NCBI GenBank assembly: GCA_015486845.1
Contig: WFQU01000114.1
Coordinates: 1 to 47,784, forward strand
Direction: 5' to 3'
Length of the DNA: 47,784 nucleotides
Source of the DNA: Anaerolineae bacterium
Lineage (GTDB): Bacteria > Chloroflexota > Anaerolineae > JAADDB01
Below the pieces are notes generated by a model, which saw nothing but the letters and a program-made list of their open reading frames with translations, had not been told where the DNA came from and ran no database searches. The translations under genes were made by a program, and so were the position numbers. Positions 33,968-41,213 of this stretch are shown in pieces (the first letter of the stretch is position 1; the number at the start of each line of letters is the position of its first letter).

Positions 33968-34718
33968 AACGGCAGCAGAAGCAGCCCGGTTTGGGCATCC
34001 CAGCTACGTTTGGCAGGCCGGCCAAGAACGCCGGCTGCAATTAGTGCGCCAATGGGTCAATCTTGAAAACGCCCACGTCCTGGTAGATGGCTGCGGCATT
34101 GGCATGTATATGCGGGCGTTCCACCGTTTCACGCCGCACGTTTACGGCATTGACATCGACCCCCCCATCGTGCAACAGGCTGCGCAAGCGCTGCCGCTAC
34201 TAAGCGTGGCCGCCGGAGAGCATTTACCCTTCCCCGACGACAGCTTCGACTTCGTTTTCAGCCATGAAGTGATAGAACACGTACAAAATGATCGTTGGAC
34301 TGCAGCCGAGATGGTACGGGTGCTGCGTCCCGGCGGACGCATCGTTATTTTCTGCCCTAACCGACTTTATCCCTTCGAGACCCACGGCCATTTCTGGCGG
34401 GGCAAATACCATTTTGGTAACACGCCTCTCATCAACTGGTTGCCCAACCCATTGCGAAACCGGTTGGCGCCGCACGTGCGGGTTTACACCGCATCCGGCC
34501 TGCGCCGGCTGTTCGCCGACCTGCCGGTGCGTGTCCTTCACCATGCTCAGGTTTTCCCGGGCTACGACAAAGTCGTTGCTCGACGCCCCCGCTTAGGCCG
34601 CTGGTTGCGGCAGACAACCTATTTTTTAGAAAGAACGCCATTGCGCTGCTTCGGAATCTCCCATTTCCTGGTTTTGGAGAAGAACCCCGCTGGACCTGCA
34701 GCGCACCACCGCGAATGA
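33951..34718 (+). CDS. class I SAM-dependent methyltransferase
   Basis: 255-aa methyltransferase (Methyltransf_11 type) with motif I LVDGCGIGMYM, acidic motif YGIDIDPP, DDSFDFVFSHEVIEH and LRPGGRIVIF. The C-terminal 100 residues contain WRGKYHFGNTPLINWLP and FADLPVRVL, as seen in methyltransferases of cell-surface or quinone pathways, but I cannot name the substrate. The ATG is 10 nt after GAGGAG. The last eight or so codons (PAAHHRE) lie inside mosaic repeat copy F, which supplies the stop; the natural C-terminus may have been replaced. Confidence 0.85.
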   Translation: MTTKIRTAAEAARFGHPSYVWQAGQERRLQLVRQWVNLENAHVLVDGCGIGMYMRAFHRFTPHVYGIDIDPPIVQQAAQALPLLSVAAGEHLPFPDDSFDFVFSHEVIEHVQNDRWTAAEMVRVLRPGGRIVIFCPNRLYPFETHGHFWRGKYHFGNTPLINWLPNPLRNRLAPHVRVYTASGLRRLFADLPVRVLHHAQVFPGYDKVVARRPRLGRWLRQTTYFLERTPLRCFGISHFLVLEKNPAGPAAHHRE

Positions 34719-34985
34719 AAACGTCCCCTATTCCCCAATTTTGGGGGCCGGGAGGGGGGCGATTTCTCGGCGCCCAGCGACTAAAAGTCACGGCAATATC
34801 TGCAAAATCGCCCTACGGCGATTAGCTTGCAACCTGCGCAGGCAGGTTTCGCAGTTGTAGCAGCGATTTCTAATCGCCGGACAAGGTAGACTGCGTTGAT
34901 CAGCGTTCTATTTTTCGAAGGGGAGGGTAGCCCGAAGGCATTGCCTTTGGCTACCCTTCAGAGAAGTTTATTTTCAGGGGAGAAA
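34694..34985 (+). repeat. mosaic intergenic repeat, copy F
   Basis: Modules: GCAGCGCACCACCGCGAATGAAAACG (34697, inside the methyltransferase 3' end); a CCCCAATTTTGGGGG block; GACT-AAA-AGTC palindrome (34778-34790); AATCGCC-CTA-CGGCGATT (about 34805); CAACCTGCGCAGGCAGGTT; AGCGATTTCTAATCGCCGG (about 34862); GCGTTGATCAGCGTTCTATTTTT; GGGTAGCC...GGCTACCC hairpin with a one-base insertion (34925-34957); and TTTATTTTCAGGGGAG, the SD of the following gene. Confidence 0.9.
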
Positions 34986-34991
34986 CAACAA

Positions 34992-35555
34992 ATGAAGATT
35001 TATACCAAGACCGGCGATACCGGTCAGACATCCCTATTTCGGGGCGGACGGGTGACCAAAGACGATGTGCGCGTAGAAGCTTATGGCCAGATCGATGAAT
35101 TGAACTCACTTTTGGGATTCACCTTAGCGCAAGGTTTGCCATTGCCGCTTGCGTCCGCTGTGGAGCGGCTGCAGGCAGAGTTATTCGACTTAGGCGCTGA
35201 TTTAGCCACTCCAGCGCAAGCCGAGGGGCGCAGCACCGTCGTCCGTTTCAGCGAAGCACCCATCATCCGGCTGGAACAAGAGATTGATCAGTGGGAAGCG
35301 ACTTTACCGCCTTTACGGCATTTCATTTTACCCGGCGGTGCTGGCGGTGCTGCTGCCTTACAACTGGCTCGCGCCGTCTGCCGCCGGGCCGAGCGCGCTG
35401 TCGTAAAATTAGCCCGCGCTGAGACCATCAACCCCCTATCGTTGCGCTACCTGAACCGTCTTTCGGATTGGCTTTTCATAGCCGCTCGGGTGGCGAATCA
35501 AACGGCCGGAAAAGCAGAAACGCTCTGGGTTCCTCCCAATCAACGAGAAAGTTGA
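34992..35555 (+). CDS. PduO-type ATP:cob(I)alamin adenosyltransferase
   Basis: 187-aa enzyme forming adenosylcobalamin from cob(I)alamin and ATP. Family signatures: KIYTKTGDTGQTSLFRGGRV (residues 2-21) with the P-loop-like ATP site, VEAYGQIDELNS, FILPGGAGGAAALQLARAVCRRAER and LNRLSDWLFIAAR. Length is normal. Its ATG (34992) has GGGGAG about 9 nt upstream; this SD belongs to the end of mosaic repeat copy F. The 96-nt upstream extension of the frame runs through the repeat and is not real. It is followed by a gap that ends in the rpsU promoter. Confidence 0.94.
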   Translation: MKIYTKTGDTGQTSLFRGGRVTKDDVRVEAYGQIDELNSLLGFTLAQGLPLPLASAVERLQAELFDLGADLATPAQAEGRSTVVRFSEAPIIRLEQEIDQWEATLPPLRHFILPGGAGGAAALQLARAVCRRAERAVVKLARAETINPLSLRYLNRLSDWLFIAARVANQTAGKAETLWVPPNQRES

Positions 35556-35669
35556 GCATCACGGCCTTAAACATGCTCCGTCGGTCAGGTGATAGTCTGC
35601 CTGACGGCGAAGCACGTCACTTTTTAGCGGGACAAAATTGCAAAAACTATCATTTTTTCTAATAACCTA

Positions 35670-35698
35670 TTGACTTATCCCTTTTTATATGCTATAAT
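35670..35698 (+). promoter_or_regulatory. strong sigma-70 promoter of rpsU
   Basis: TTGACT (35670-35675), 17-nt spacer, perfect TATAAT (35693-35698). Predicted transcript start is about 35705, just before the outer helix of the leader RNA. Confidence 0.85.
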
Positions 35699-35704
35699 GC
35701 ACAA

Positions 35705-35821
35705 AGCGGTAAAAACTGGCAGGGTGGCAAGGACGGCATACAGGGCACGGCAAGAAACGTGCCCTGTTGTTACGTTCAGCCATCATGCATAGCGCGTTAT
35801 GTGCTATTAGCCAGTTTTACA
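35705..35821 (+). ncRNA. structured leader RNA of rpsU (candidate cis-regulatory element)
   Basis: The leader closes on itself. GTAAAAACTGGC (35709-35720) pairs with GCCAGTTTTAC (35810-35820), 11 bp with one bulged A. Inside are a 10-bp hairpin ACAGGGCACG/CGTGCCCTGT (35740-35767, loop GCAAGAAA) and a smaller hairpin GCATA/TATGT (35787-35802). That gives a three-way junction starting within 5 nt of the predicted transcript start and ending about 20 nt before the rpsU SD. Family unknown to me; pairing was checked by eye only. Confidence 0.6.
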
Positions 35822-35851
35822 AATCAGGCGGAAGAAAAGAGGTGAATTCAT

Positions 35852-36064
35852 TTGGCATCAGTAACATTACGTCCGGGCGAAAGTCAAGACCAACTCTTGA
35901 AACGTTTTCGCAAAACTGTCGCCAAAGCACGCATATTAAGCACAGTGCGACGCAAGCGATGGTTTACATCCAAGAGTGAGTTGCGCCGGATCAAACACCA
36001 GAAAGCGGTGCGTCGGGAAAGGCGACGACGACACAAAATAGAGGCACGCCGAGGATATCGCTAA
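35852..36064 (+). CDS. rpsU: 30S ribosomal protein S21
   Basis: 70-aa, strongly basic small-subunit protein located near the anti-SD of 16S rRNA and involved in translation initiation. Recognisable features are VTLRPGESQDQLLKRFRK at the N-terminus (S21 signature), the WFTSKSELRRIKHQKAVRR stretch, and a basic tail. The start is TTG at 35852 with AGAGGTGA 6 nt upstream; no ATG is available at a suitable distance. It is preceded by a strong promoter and a structured leader, and followed by a small basic gene and rpoD, recalling the rpsU-dnaG-rpoD operon. Confidence 0.95.
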   Translation: MASVTLRPGESQDQLLKRFRKTVAKARILSTVRRKRWFTSKSELRRIKHQKAVRRERRRRHKIEARRGYR

Positions 36065-36143
36065 AAAACAGTACCATCATAGCGTTATAGTCCGGTACGG
36101 CGCTTAGAAAGTAATAAGAGAAGTGCCGAACAAAGGTAATACA

Positions 36144-36344
36144 ATGACAGAAAGTAAGTCGGATAAGAACAATAAGCATCCTTCTCGATCACGACGACCG
36201 CGCCGGCGGCGAGGAAAACGTCATCAGCCGGTCAAAGCAAAGCAAAAAGTACAGTCGGCGCAGAAGCATAACAGCCGCATCAAACAGAACGAGCCGGAAG
36301 TGTTCGTTTACACTTACCGGACATGGAAAAAGAACACGCAATAA
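36144..36344 (+). CDS. small basic protein of unknown function, 66 aa
   Basis: Hydrophilic and rich in Lys/Arg/Gln/Asn, with a run RRPRRRRGKRHQP in the middle and VFVYTYRTWKK near the end, so it probably binds nucleic acid or the ribosome. The ATG at 36144 has AAAGG 7 nt upstream; an earlier in-frame GTG has no SD. It lies 79 bp after rpsU and 156 bp before rpoD, where dnaG sits in the classical operon. I do not recognise a family. The coding call rests on start context, placement and clean reading through 66 codons. Confidence 0.6.
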   Translation: MTESKSDKNNKHPSRSRRPRRRRGKRHQPVKAKQKVQSAQKHNSRIKQNEPEVFVYTYRTWKKNTQ

Positions 36345-36425
36345 GAAACACAGCACCAGACGCGGACAGATGACCAAGCCGCTCCTTGGTGCCCGATCTG
36401 AGTCACAACGGTTTGTGAATCTATA

Positions 36426-36462
36426 GGCTTGACCAGGCAATTTTCTTTGGCCTGGCCAAGCC
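36426..36462 (+). promoter_or_regulatory. hairpin in the leader of rpoD
   Basis: GGCTTG-a-CCAGGC pairs with GCCTGG-c-CAAGCC, 12 bp with one A-C mismatch and an 11-nt loop. There is no U-tract, so it is more likely an attenuation, processing or stability element between the rpsU group and rpoD than a terminator. Confidence 0.5.
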
Positions 36463-36500
36463 ATGATTCTCATTTTGTAAAGGAGCTAACAAAATCCCAG

Positions 36501-37730
36501 ATGGAACAGCGGGAAGAAGTGAAAAGTGAAACGCTTCTGGAGTCGAACACCGGAGAAACGGTGGAAGAAGAAGTCATGACTCCCGAGGAAGCGCTAAGCT
36601 TTCTACTGCAAACAGCTTCAGAACAACACTATATTACTTACGAAGACATCCTGACAATTCTGCCGGAAGTGGAAGAAAACCTTGACCTGTTAGAAGAGCT
36701 CTTTGCGCGCTTGCAGGCTAAGGAGATACCCGTTTACGAAAGTGTAGAGGAAGCCGAAAAAGAAGAGGAAGCAGGGGCTGAGACTGCCAAAAATTCAGAT
36801 GAGGCAGCTACCCTGAACGTAGTCCCCGTTGGGGACACAGTCGACCTTTACTTTCGCGAAATGGGCCGCGAGCCGCTATTGACGGCAGAGGAAGAAGTGG
36901 CTTTAGCCAAACGCTTAGTGCGGGGCGAAGAATCCGAGGCGCGACTGCGTGAAGATGAAACACTTTCCCTAAAAGATATTCGCGCTTTAGAGGCTTTCAT
37001 TGCCGATGCTGAGGATGCCCGGCAGACCTTAATCAAGGCCAACACACGCTTAGTTATCAGCGTGGCGAAACGCTATATCGGCCAAGGCGTGCCTTTCTTA
37101 GATTTGATTCAGGAGGGCAATTTAGGGCTTATGAAAGCCGTGGATAAGTTCGACTACACCCGTGGTTATAAGTTCAGCACTTACGCGACCTGGTGGATTC
37201 GACAAGCCGTAAGCCGTGCTGTAGCCGATCAAGGCCGGACCATCCGCCTGCCAGTGCATGTGGGGGACAAGCTGCGCCAGCTACATCGCGCCGCGCAATC
37301 TTTAGAACAAAAGATCGGCCATCCACCTTCACCAGAGGAGATCGCAGTAGAATTAGAATTGCCACCGGAGCGGGTACGGCGTTATTTACGCGTCTCCCGG
37401 CGTCCATTGTCGCTGGAACAGCCGGTGGGCGAAGAAGAAGAAAGCAATTTAGGCCAATTCATCGAAGATGAAGGGGTCGAATCGCCGCCTGACGCTGCGG
37501 AACAAACGCTATTGCGGGAAAAAATGGAGGATTTACTGGATACATTACGACCTCGCGAAGCCCGCATTTTACGCCTGCGGTTCGGCTTCCAAGATGGCCA
37601 TACTTACACCTTGGAAGAAGTCGGACACAAATTTGGTTTAACACGAGAACGTATTCGCCAAATCGAAGCGCAGGCCTTAGCACGGTTACGCCATCCAAGT
37701 CGCAGCCGACAATTACGCGATTACATGTAA
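36501..37730 (+). CDS. rpoD: primary RNA polymerase sigma factor
   Basis: 409-aa housekeeping sigma-70. Regions: an acidic, shortened region 1.1 (about 1-105) with EEALSFLLQTASEQHYITYEDI; region 1.2 (DLYFREMGREPLLTAEEEVALAK); region 2 with NTRLVISVAKRYIGQGVPFLDLIQEGN, KFDYTRGYKFSTYATWWIRQA and RTIRLPVH; region 3; and region 4.2 with LRFGFQDGHTYTLEEVG, TRERIRQIEAQALARLRHPSRS. The ATG at 36501 follows AAGGAG at a long distance (about 16 nt), so the start is slightly uncertain. A hairpin precedes it. It ends with a clear terminator. Confidence 0.95.
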   Translation: MEQREEVKSETLLESNTGETVEEEVMTPEEALSFLLQTASEQHYITYEDILTILPEVEENLDLLEELFARLQAKEIPVYESVEEAEKEEEAGAETAKNSDEAATLNVVPVGDTVDLYFREMGREPLLTAEEEVALAKRLVRGEESEARLREDETLSLKDIRALEAFIADAEDARQTLIKANTRLVISVAKRYIGQGVPFLDLIQEGNLGLMKAVDKFDYTRGYKFSTYATWWIRQAVSRAVADQGRTIRLPVHVGDKLRQLHRAAQSLEQKIGHPPSPEEIAVELELPPERVRRYLRVSRRPLSLEQPVGEEEESNLGQFIEDEGVESPPDAAEQTLLREKMEDLLDTLRPREARILRLRFGFQDGHTYTLEEVGHKFGLTRERIRQIEAQALARLRHPSRSRQLRDYM

Positions 37731-37756
37731 ATCGCGAGGGCTATACCCATATTCCC

Positions 37757-37789
37757 AAAGGACGTATCCCCACCGATACGTCCTTTTTT
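37757..37789 (+). terminator. intrinsic terminator after rpoD
   Basis: GGACGTATC-cccacc-GATACGTCC followed by six T. A textbook rho-independent terminator 30 bp after the rpoD stop. Confidence 0.93.
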
Positions 37790-37956
37790 CATAATGAACC
37801 GGCTTACGGCAATTGAATCCGCGGCAGCCTTTGCTAAACTGACTTCTGTCAGTTCGATGTACCATCGGGGCAAGGTAACTTAGCAAGAGTTAGTACGAGT
37901 TTCAACTGCTGCATGGCAGACCGGTTTGGGTCATTATTTTTTCCTTCGCCAGCAAG

Positions 37957-37979
37957 AACCGGAATGATGTGGTCCGGTT
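37957..37979 (+). promoter_or_regulatory. hairpin adjoining the SD of the MFS gene
   Basis: AACCGGA-(9 nt)-TCCGGTT ends one base before the GAGG SD of the MFS gene. It could be an operator or a translational control hairpin. Confidence 0.4.
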
Positions 37980-37990
37980 AGAGGTGTTTC

Positions 37991-39181
37991 ATGCTATCAT
38001 TGATGTCTAATCGTCGCTTTCTCGCCGTTGCGTTAGGCCATTTCGTCGTAGATGGACTAACCAGCGCCGTGCCACTCATCGTGACGATATTAAGTTTGCG
38101 TTTAGGCTTGAGCGATGCCGGCATTGGTTGGGCAGTCGGCATCTACACGGCTGTGATTGCGCTGAGTCAACCGTTTTTCGGCTACTGGGGAGATCGCTGG
38201 AATGGCCGGCTATTGGCCGCCGGCGGGGTAGCCTGGATGGTTTTCTTCTTCTTGCTGAGCGGCTTGGCCCCGACGAAATTAGTCATTCCTACGCTGGTTG
38301 TCGCAGCTTTAGGTTCCGGTGCTTTCCATCCCCAAGGTGCTGCCAACGCCGCGTATGCCGATTTAGACCATCGCTCCACGGCTACAGCCACATTCTTTCT
38401 CTTCGGGCGGGCCGGGTTTACGTTGATGCCGCTCATCGCCGGCATACTCTTCACCCTGTTCGACACGCATGGCCTGTTAGCCATGACCATCTTCTTTACG
38501 CCAGTGCCTTTATTGCTTTGGCGCTGGCTGCCAGATCACGTCCAAAGCGGCACAGTCGGCGAGGAAAAAGCGCACTCGACTAAAAAGACAGACCATTACC
38601 ACCATTTGGCCGTAATTCTATCGCTCTTTGCCCTATTAATCATTGCTCGCTATAGCGCCATGGGCGGTATTCGCACGTTCATCCCCAAATACTATCAACT
38701 GCGCGGGTGGTCTGCCGCACAATACGGAGCGTTGAGCTCATTTTTCATGTTAGGCGGTGCCGTGGGAGGTTTCTTAGGAGGGGTTGCGGCGGATCGTTTT
38801 GGCATTCGGCCGGTTGTCATCATTTCCATGTTATTGGCCGGCATAGCTGCTTATATTTTCCCTGCCATGACCGTTATTTGGAAAATTTATCTCTTCGTCG
38901 GCCTTACTGGCTTTATGCTCGATGTCTCGCATAGTTTGTTAGTGTTAATCGCCCAAAGTTTGGTAGCGGGTTGGCAATCATTAGCCTCAGGGCTAATATT
39001 AGGCTTTATGTTCATCGTCCGTGCGGGCGGTGCTATTGCGTTAGGCATTTTAGCAGATCGCTTTAGCTTAGCTTTCCTGTTACCTAAACTCGGTTTTTTC
39101 TTTCTCATAGCCGCGTTCTTCGCCCTGTTTTTGCCGGTTCAGCAAAAAAGCACTATGCCGGTTGCTGCAACCGGCAAATAG
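37991..39181 (+). CDS. MFS transporter (Fsr-like efflux family)
   Basis: 396-aa major facilitator protein with 12 predicted helices in two halves split by a charged, histidine-containing loop (about residues 186-203). The first half has HFVVDGLTSAVP and SQPFFGYWGDRWNGR (MFS motif A). GSGAFHPQGAANAAY resembles the fosmidomycin-resistance (Fsr) subgroup. The second half has FLGGVAADRFGIRP. The ATG has a GAGG SD about 6 nt away. It is a single-gene unit. The substrate cannot be deduced; drug or metabolite efflux is the family norm. Confidence 0.85.
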   Translation: MLSLMSNRRFLAVALGHFVVDGLTSAVPLIVTILSLRLGLSDAGIGWAVGIYTAVIALSQPFFGYWGDRWNGRLLAAGGVAWMVFFFLLSGLAPTKLVIPTLVVAALGSGAFHPQGAANAAYADLDHRSTATATFFLFGRAGFTLMPLIAGILFTLFDTHGLLAMTIFFTPVPLLLWRWLPDHVQSGTVGEEKAHSTKKTDHYHHLAVILSLFALLIIARYSAMGGIRTFIPKYYQLRGWSAAQYGALSSFFMLGGAVGGFLGGVAADRFGIRPVVIISMLLAGIAAYIFPAMTVIWKIYLFVGLTGFMLDVSHSLLVLIAQSLVAGWQSLASGLILGFMFIVRAGGAIALGILADRFSLAFLLPKLGFFFLIAAFFALFLPVQQKSTMPVAATGK

Positions 39182-39504
39182 AGAGCCTTCAGCACGCAGA
39201 CCAGCCCAGAACAGCGGCTGAAAATCTCATTTCAAGGTTGGCGTTGGTAGGTTTGAGAAGCAATGCCACGGGAATAGGAATGGGGTTAGTTGGTGACGGC
39301 TAACAATCTCTTTTTGTTTTCTTTCTTGGGGGAGAAAAAGGAGGCGAGTTCAGCGTTGATCAGCGTTTTATGCTCCATGGAGCCAAATTTCAAACTATAA
39401 CGGCAATTTTCGCCAGATGCCCGTGGCAGCGTTTAAAATAGGCGCGTGGAGGAGAAACATAAAACTAAATAGAATCTCACAATCAATAAGGAGAAGAAAC
39501 CGCT
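39182..39504. other. intergenic gap before purH
   Basis: No ORF. It contains a fragment GCGTTGATCAGCGTTTTAT (about 39353) matching the mosaic-repeat tract, a GCTCCATGGAGC palindrome (39371-39382), an orphan GGAGGAG (39451), and the purH SD AAGGAG (39489). I see no purine riboswitch-like structure. Confidence 0.6.
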
Positions 39505-41034
39505 ATGATTCCAGAAAGAGAACGTTTGGCCCTTTTTTCCGTTTCCGATAAAACGGGCCTGCCATCCATCGCCCAGGCGGCATTAGATGCCGGCTATCGG
39601 CTGGTGGCCAGCGGCGGCACCGCCCGGCATTTGCGCACCGCCGGACTGTCGGTGACCGAAGTCAGCGAAATGACCGGCTTCCCGGAAATACTCGGCGGCC
39701 GTGTTAAAACATTGCACCCCATCGTGCACGGCGGCATCTTAGCCCGACACAGCGATGCGGATTTGGCCGAACTGGATCAGCATGGCATTGCACCTATCGC
39801 GCTCGTCGTCGTCAATCTGTACCCGTTCCGGGAAACCATCGCCCATCCGGAAACAACCCTGGCCGACGCCGTGGAACAAATCGACATTGGCGGCGTGGCT
39901 TTGCTGCGGGCCGCGGCCAAGAACTTCGAAAACGTGACCGTGCTTTGCGATCCAGCCGATTACGAAGCCGCGGCGAAAGCGTTGCGTGAGGGAGAAGTAC
40001 TGCTCGCCGAACGACAACGTTTAGCCCTGAAAGCTTTTCGGCATACTGCGACCTACGATGCCGCCATCGCCGATTACCTGGCCGGGCAAACAGAGGCCGA
40101 AGTTCTGCCAGAACAATTACACATTACCGCTCGGAAATGGCAAGCACTCCGCTACGGCGAGAATCCGCACCAGCAAGCAGCGCTTTACCTGCCGGAAGGC
40201 GCCGAACCGGCCTTCGTGACCTTGCACGGTAAGGCAATGAGCTACAACAATTGGCGGGATATGGACGGCGCCTGGAATGCGGTGCTGGATTTCGACCTGC
40301 CGACAGTCGTCATCAGCAAACACGCCAACCCGTGCGGCATTGCCTCGGCAGAAACGTTGTTAGCAGCTTACCAGGCCGCCTTAGCATCCGACCCAATTTC
40401 GGCGTTCGGCTCTGTCATCGCTGTGAATCGACCGCTGGACTTGGCCACGGCTGAAGCGATGAAAGGGCTGTTCATCGAAGTCCTGGTCGCGCCGGATTTC
40501 CACGAAGATGCCCTGGCCCGGCTCAAACGCAAGTCGAAGAACCTGCGCTTGCTGCGTGCCACCGGTCAAGAACGGCCACGCTTGATTGTGCGCACCAATG
40601 TGGCCGGCCTGCTGGCCATGACCCCGGATCGGAGCACCGAGCCGGCCGCCGGTTGGCGCATCGTCGGGCAGCGCCCGCCCAGCGCCGCGGAGTTATCCGC
40701 TTTAGACTTTGCCTGGCGTGTGGTGAAACACGTGAAATCCAACGCCATCGTTTTCGTCAAAGGGAACGCGACCGTGGGCGTCGGCGCGGGGCAGATGAGC
40801 CGGGTGGACGCGGTGCGCTTAGCCGCAGTCAAGGCCGGCGACCGCAGCCGCGGCGCGGTACTCGCTTCCGACGCCTTTTTCCCTTTCCCTGATGGCGTGG
40901 AAGCCGCTGCCGAGGCGGGCGTCACGGCCATCGTGCAGCCGGGCGGTTCCAAACGCGATGCAGAAGTCATTGCGGCCGCCGACCGGCTTGGCTTAGCGAT
41001 GCTTTTCACCGGCGTGCGCCATTTCTTGCACTGA
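39505..41034 (+). CDS. purH: bifunctional AICAR formyltransferase / IMP cyclohydrolase
   Basis: 509-aa enzyme catalysing the last two steps of IMP synthesis. The N-terminal cyclohydrolase (about 1-195) has [27 protein letters not shown] and [13 protein letters not shown]. The C-terminal formyltransferase has [13 protein letters not shown], the catalytic region [10 protein letters not shown] (Lys-His pair) and [11 protein letters not shown]. The ATG lies 11 nt after AAGGAG. It appears to be a single gene, followed by the bidirectional terminator at 41099-41146. Length is normal for the family. Confidence 0.97.
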   Translation: MIPERERLALFSVSDKTGLPSIAQAALDAGYRLVASGGTARHLRTAGLSVTEVSEMTGFPEILGGRVKTLHPIVHGGILARHSDADLAELDQHGIAPIALVVVNLYPFRETIAHPETTLADAVEQIDIGGVALLRAAAKNFENVTVLCDPADYEAAAKALREGEVLLAERQRLALKAFRHTATYDAAIADYLAGQTEAEVLPEQLHITARKWQALRYGENPHQQAALYLPEGAEPAFVTLHGKAMSYNNWRDMDGAWNAVLDFDLPTVVISKHANPCGIASAETLLAAYQAALASDPISAFGSVIAVNRPLDLATAEAMKGLFIEVLVAPDFHEDALARLKRKSKNLRLLRATGQERPRLIVRTNVAGLLAMTPDRSTEPAAGWRIVGQRPPSAAELSALDFAWRVVKHVKSNAIVFVKGNATVGVGAGQMSRVDAVRLAAVKAGDRSRGAVLASDAFFPFPDGVEAAAEAGVTAIVQPGGSKRDAEVIAAADRLGLAMLFTGVRHFLH

Positions 41035-41098
41035 CGTTTCCTGCTATGTGGCTAACTACCCCCAATGCCGGATGCCACTGATGGCCACAGCTTCAACG

Positions 41099-41146
41099 AC
41101 CAACAAAAAAGAGAGTCGGGAATTATGTCCCGACTCTCTCTCTGTT
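41099..41146. terminator. terminator between convergent purH and sugar-uptake operon
   Basis: AGAGAGTCGGGA and TCCCGACTCTCT (41110-41139) form a perfect 12-bp stem, with outer CCAACA/TGTTGG arms. On the minus strand the stem is followed by six T, so it terminates the solute-binding protein gene; it may also block readthrough from purH. Confidence 0.9.
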
Positions 41147-41153
41147 GGTCAAA

Positions 41154-41186
41154 GTGACCGGCACCTTTGTCAACCGTGCCGGTCAC
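41154..41186. terminator. second hairpin, possibly protective or a second terminator
   Basis: GTGACCGGCAC and GTGCCGGTCAC, 11 bp, loop 11 nt, between the binding protein gene stop (41214) and the first hairpin. No U-tract follows on the minus strand. Confidence 0.55.
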
Positions 41187-41213
41187 CAAAACACTACTTT
41201 GTCAGCGGCTAAA

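Noticed and set aside
34896-34991. Upstream extension of the PduO-type gene
   Set aside because: Runs through the GGGTAGCC hairpin of the repeat; the conserved N-terminus and SD fit the ATG at 34992.
34719-34991. Cobalamin riboswitch before the PduO-type gene
   Set aside because: I saw no B12-box-like element; the whole leader is accounted for by mosaic repeat modules.
36429-36500. Longer N-terminus for rpoD
   Set aside because: It would translate the leader hairpin; region 1.1-like sequence starts after the ATG at 36501.
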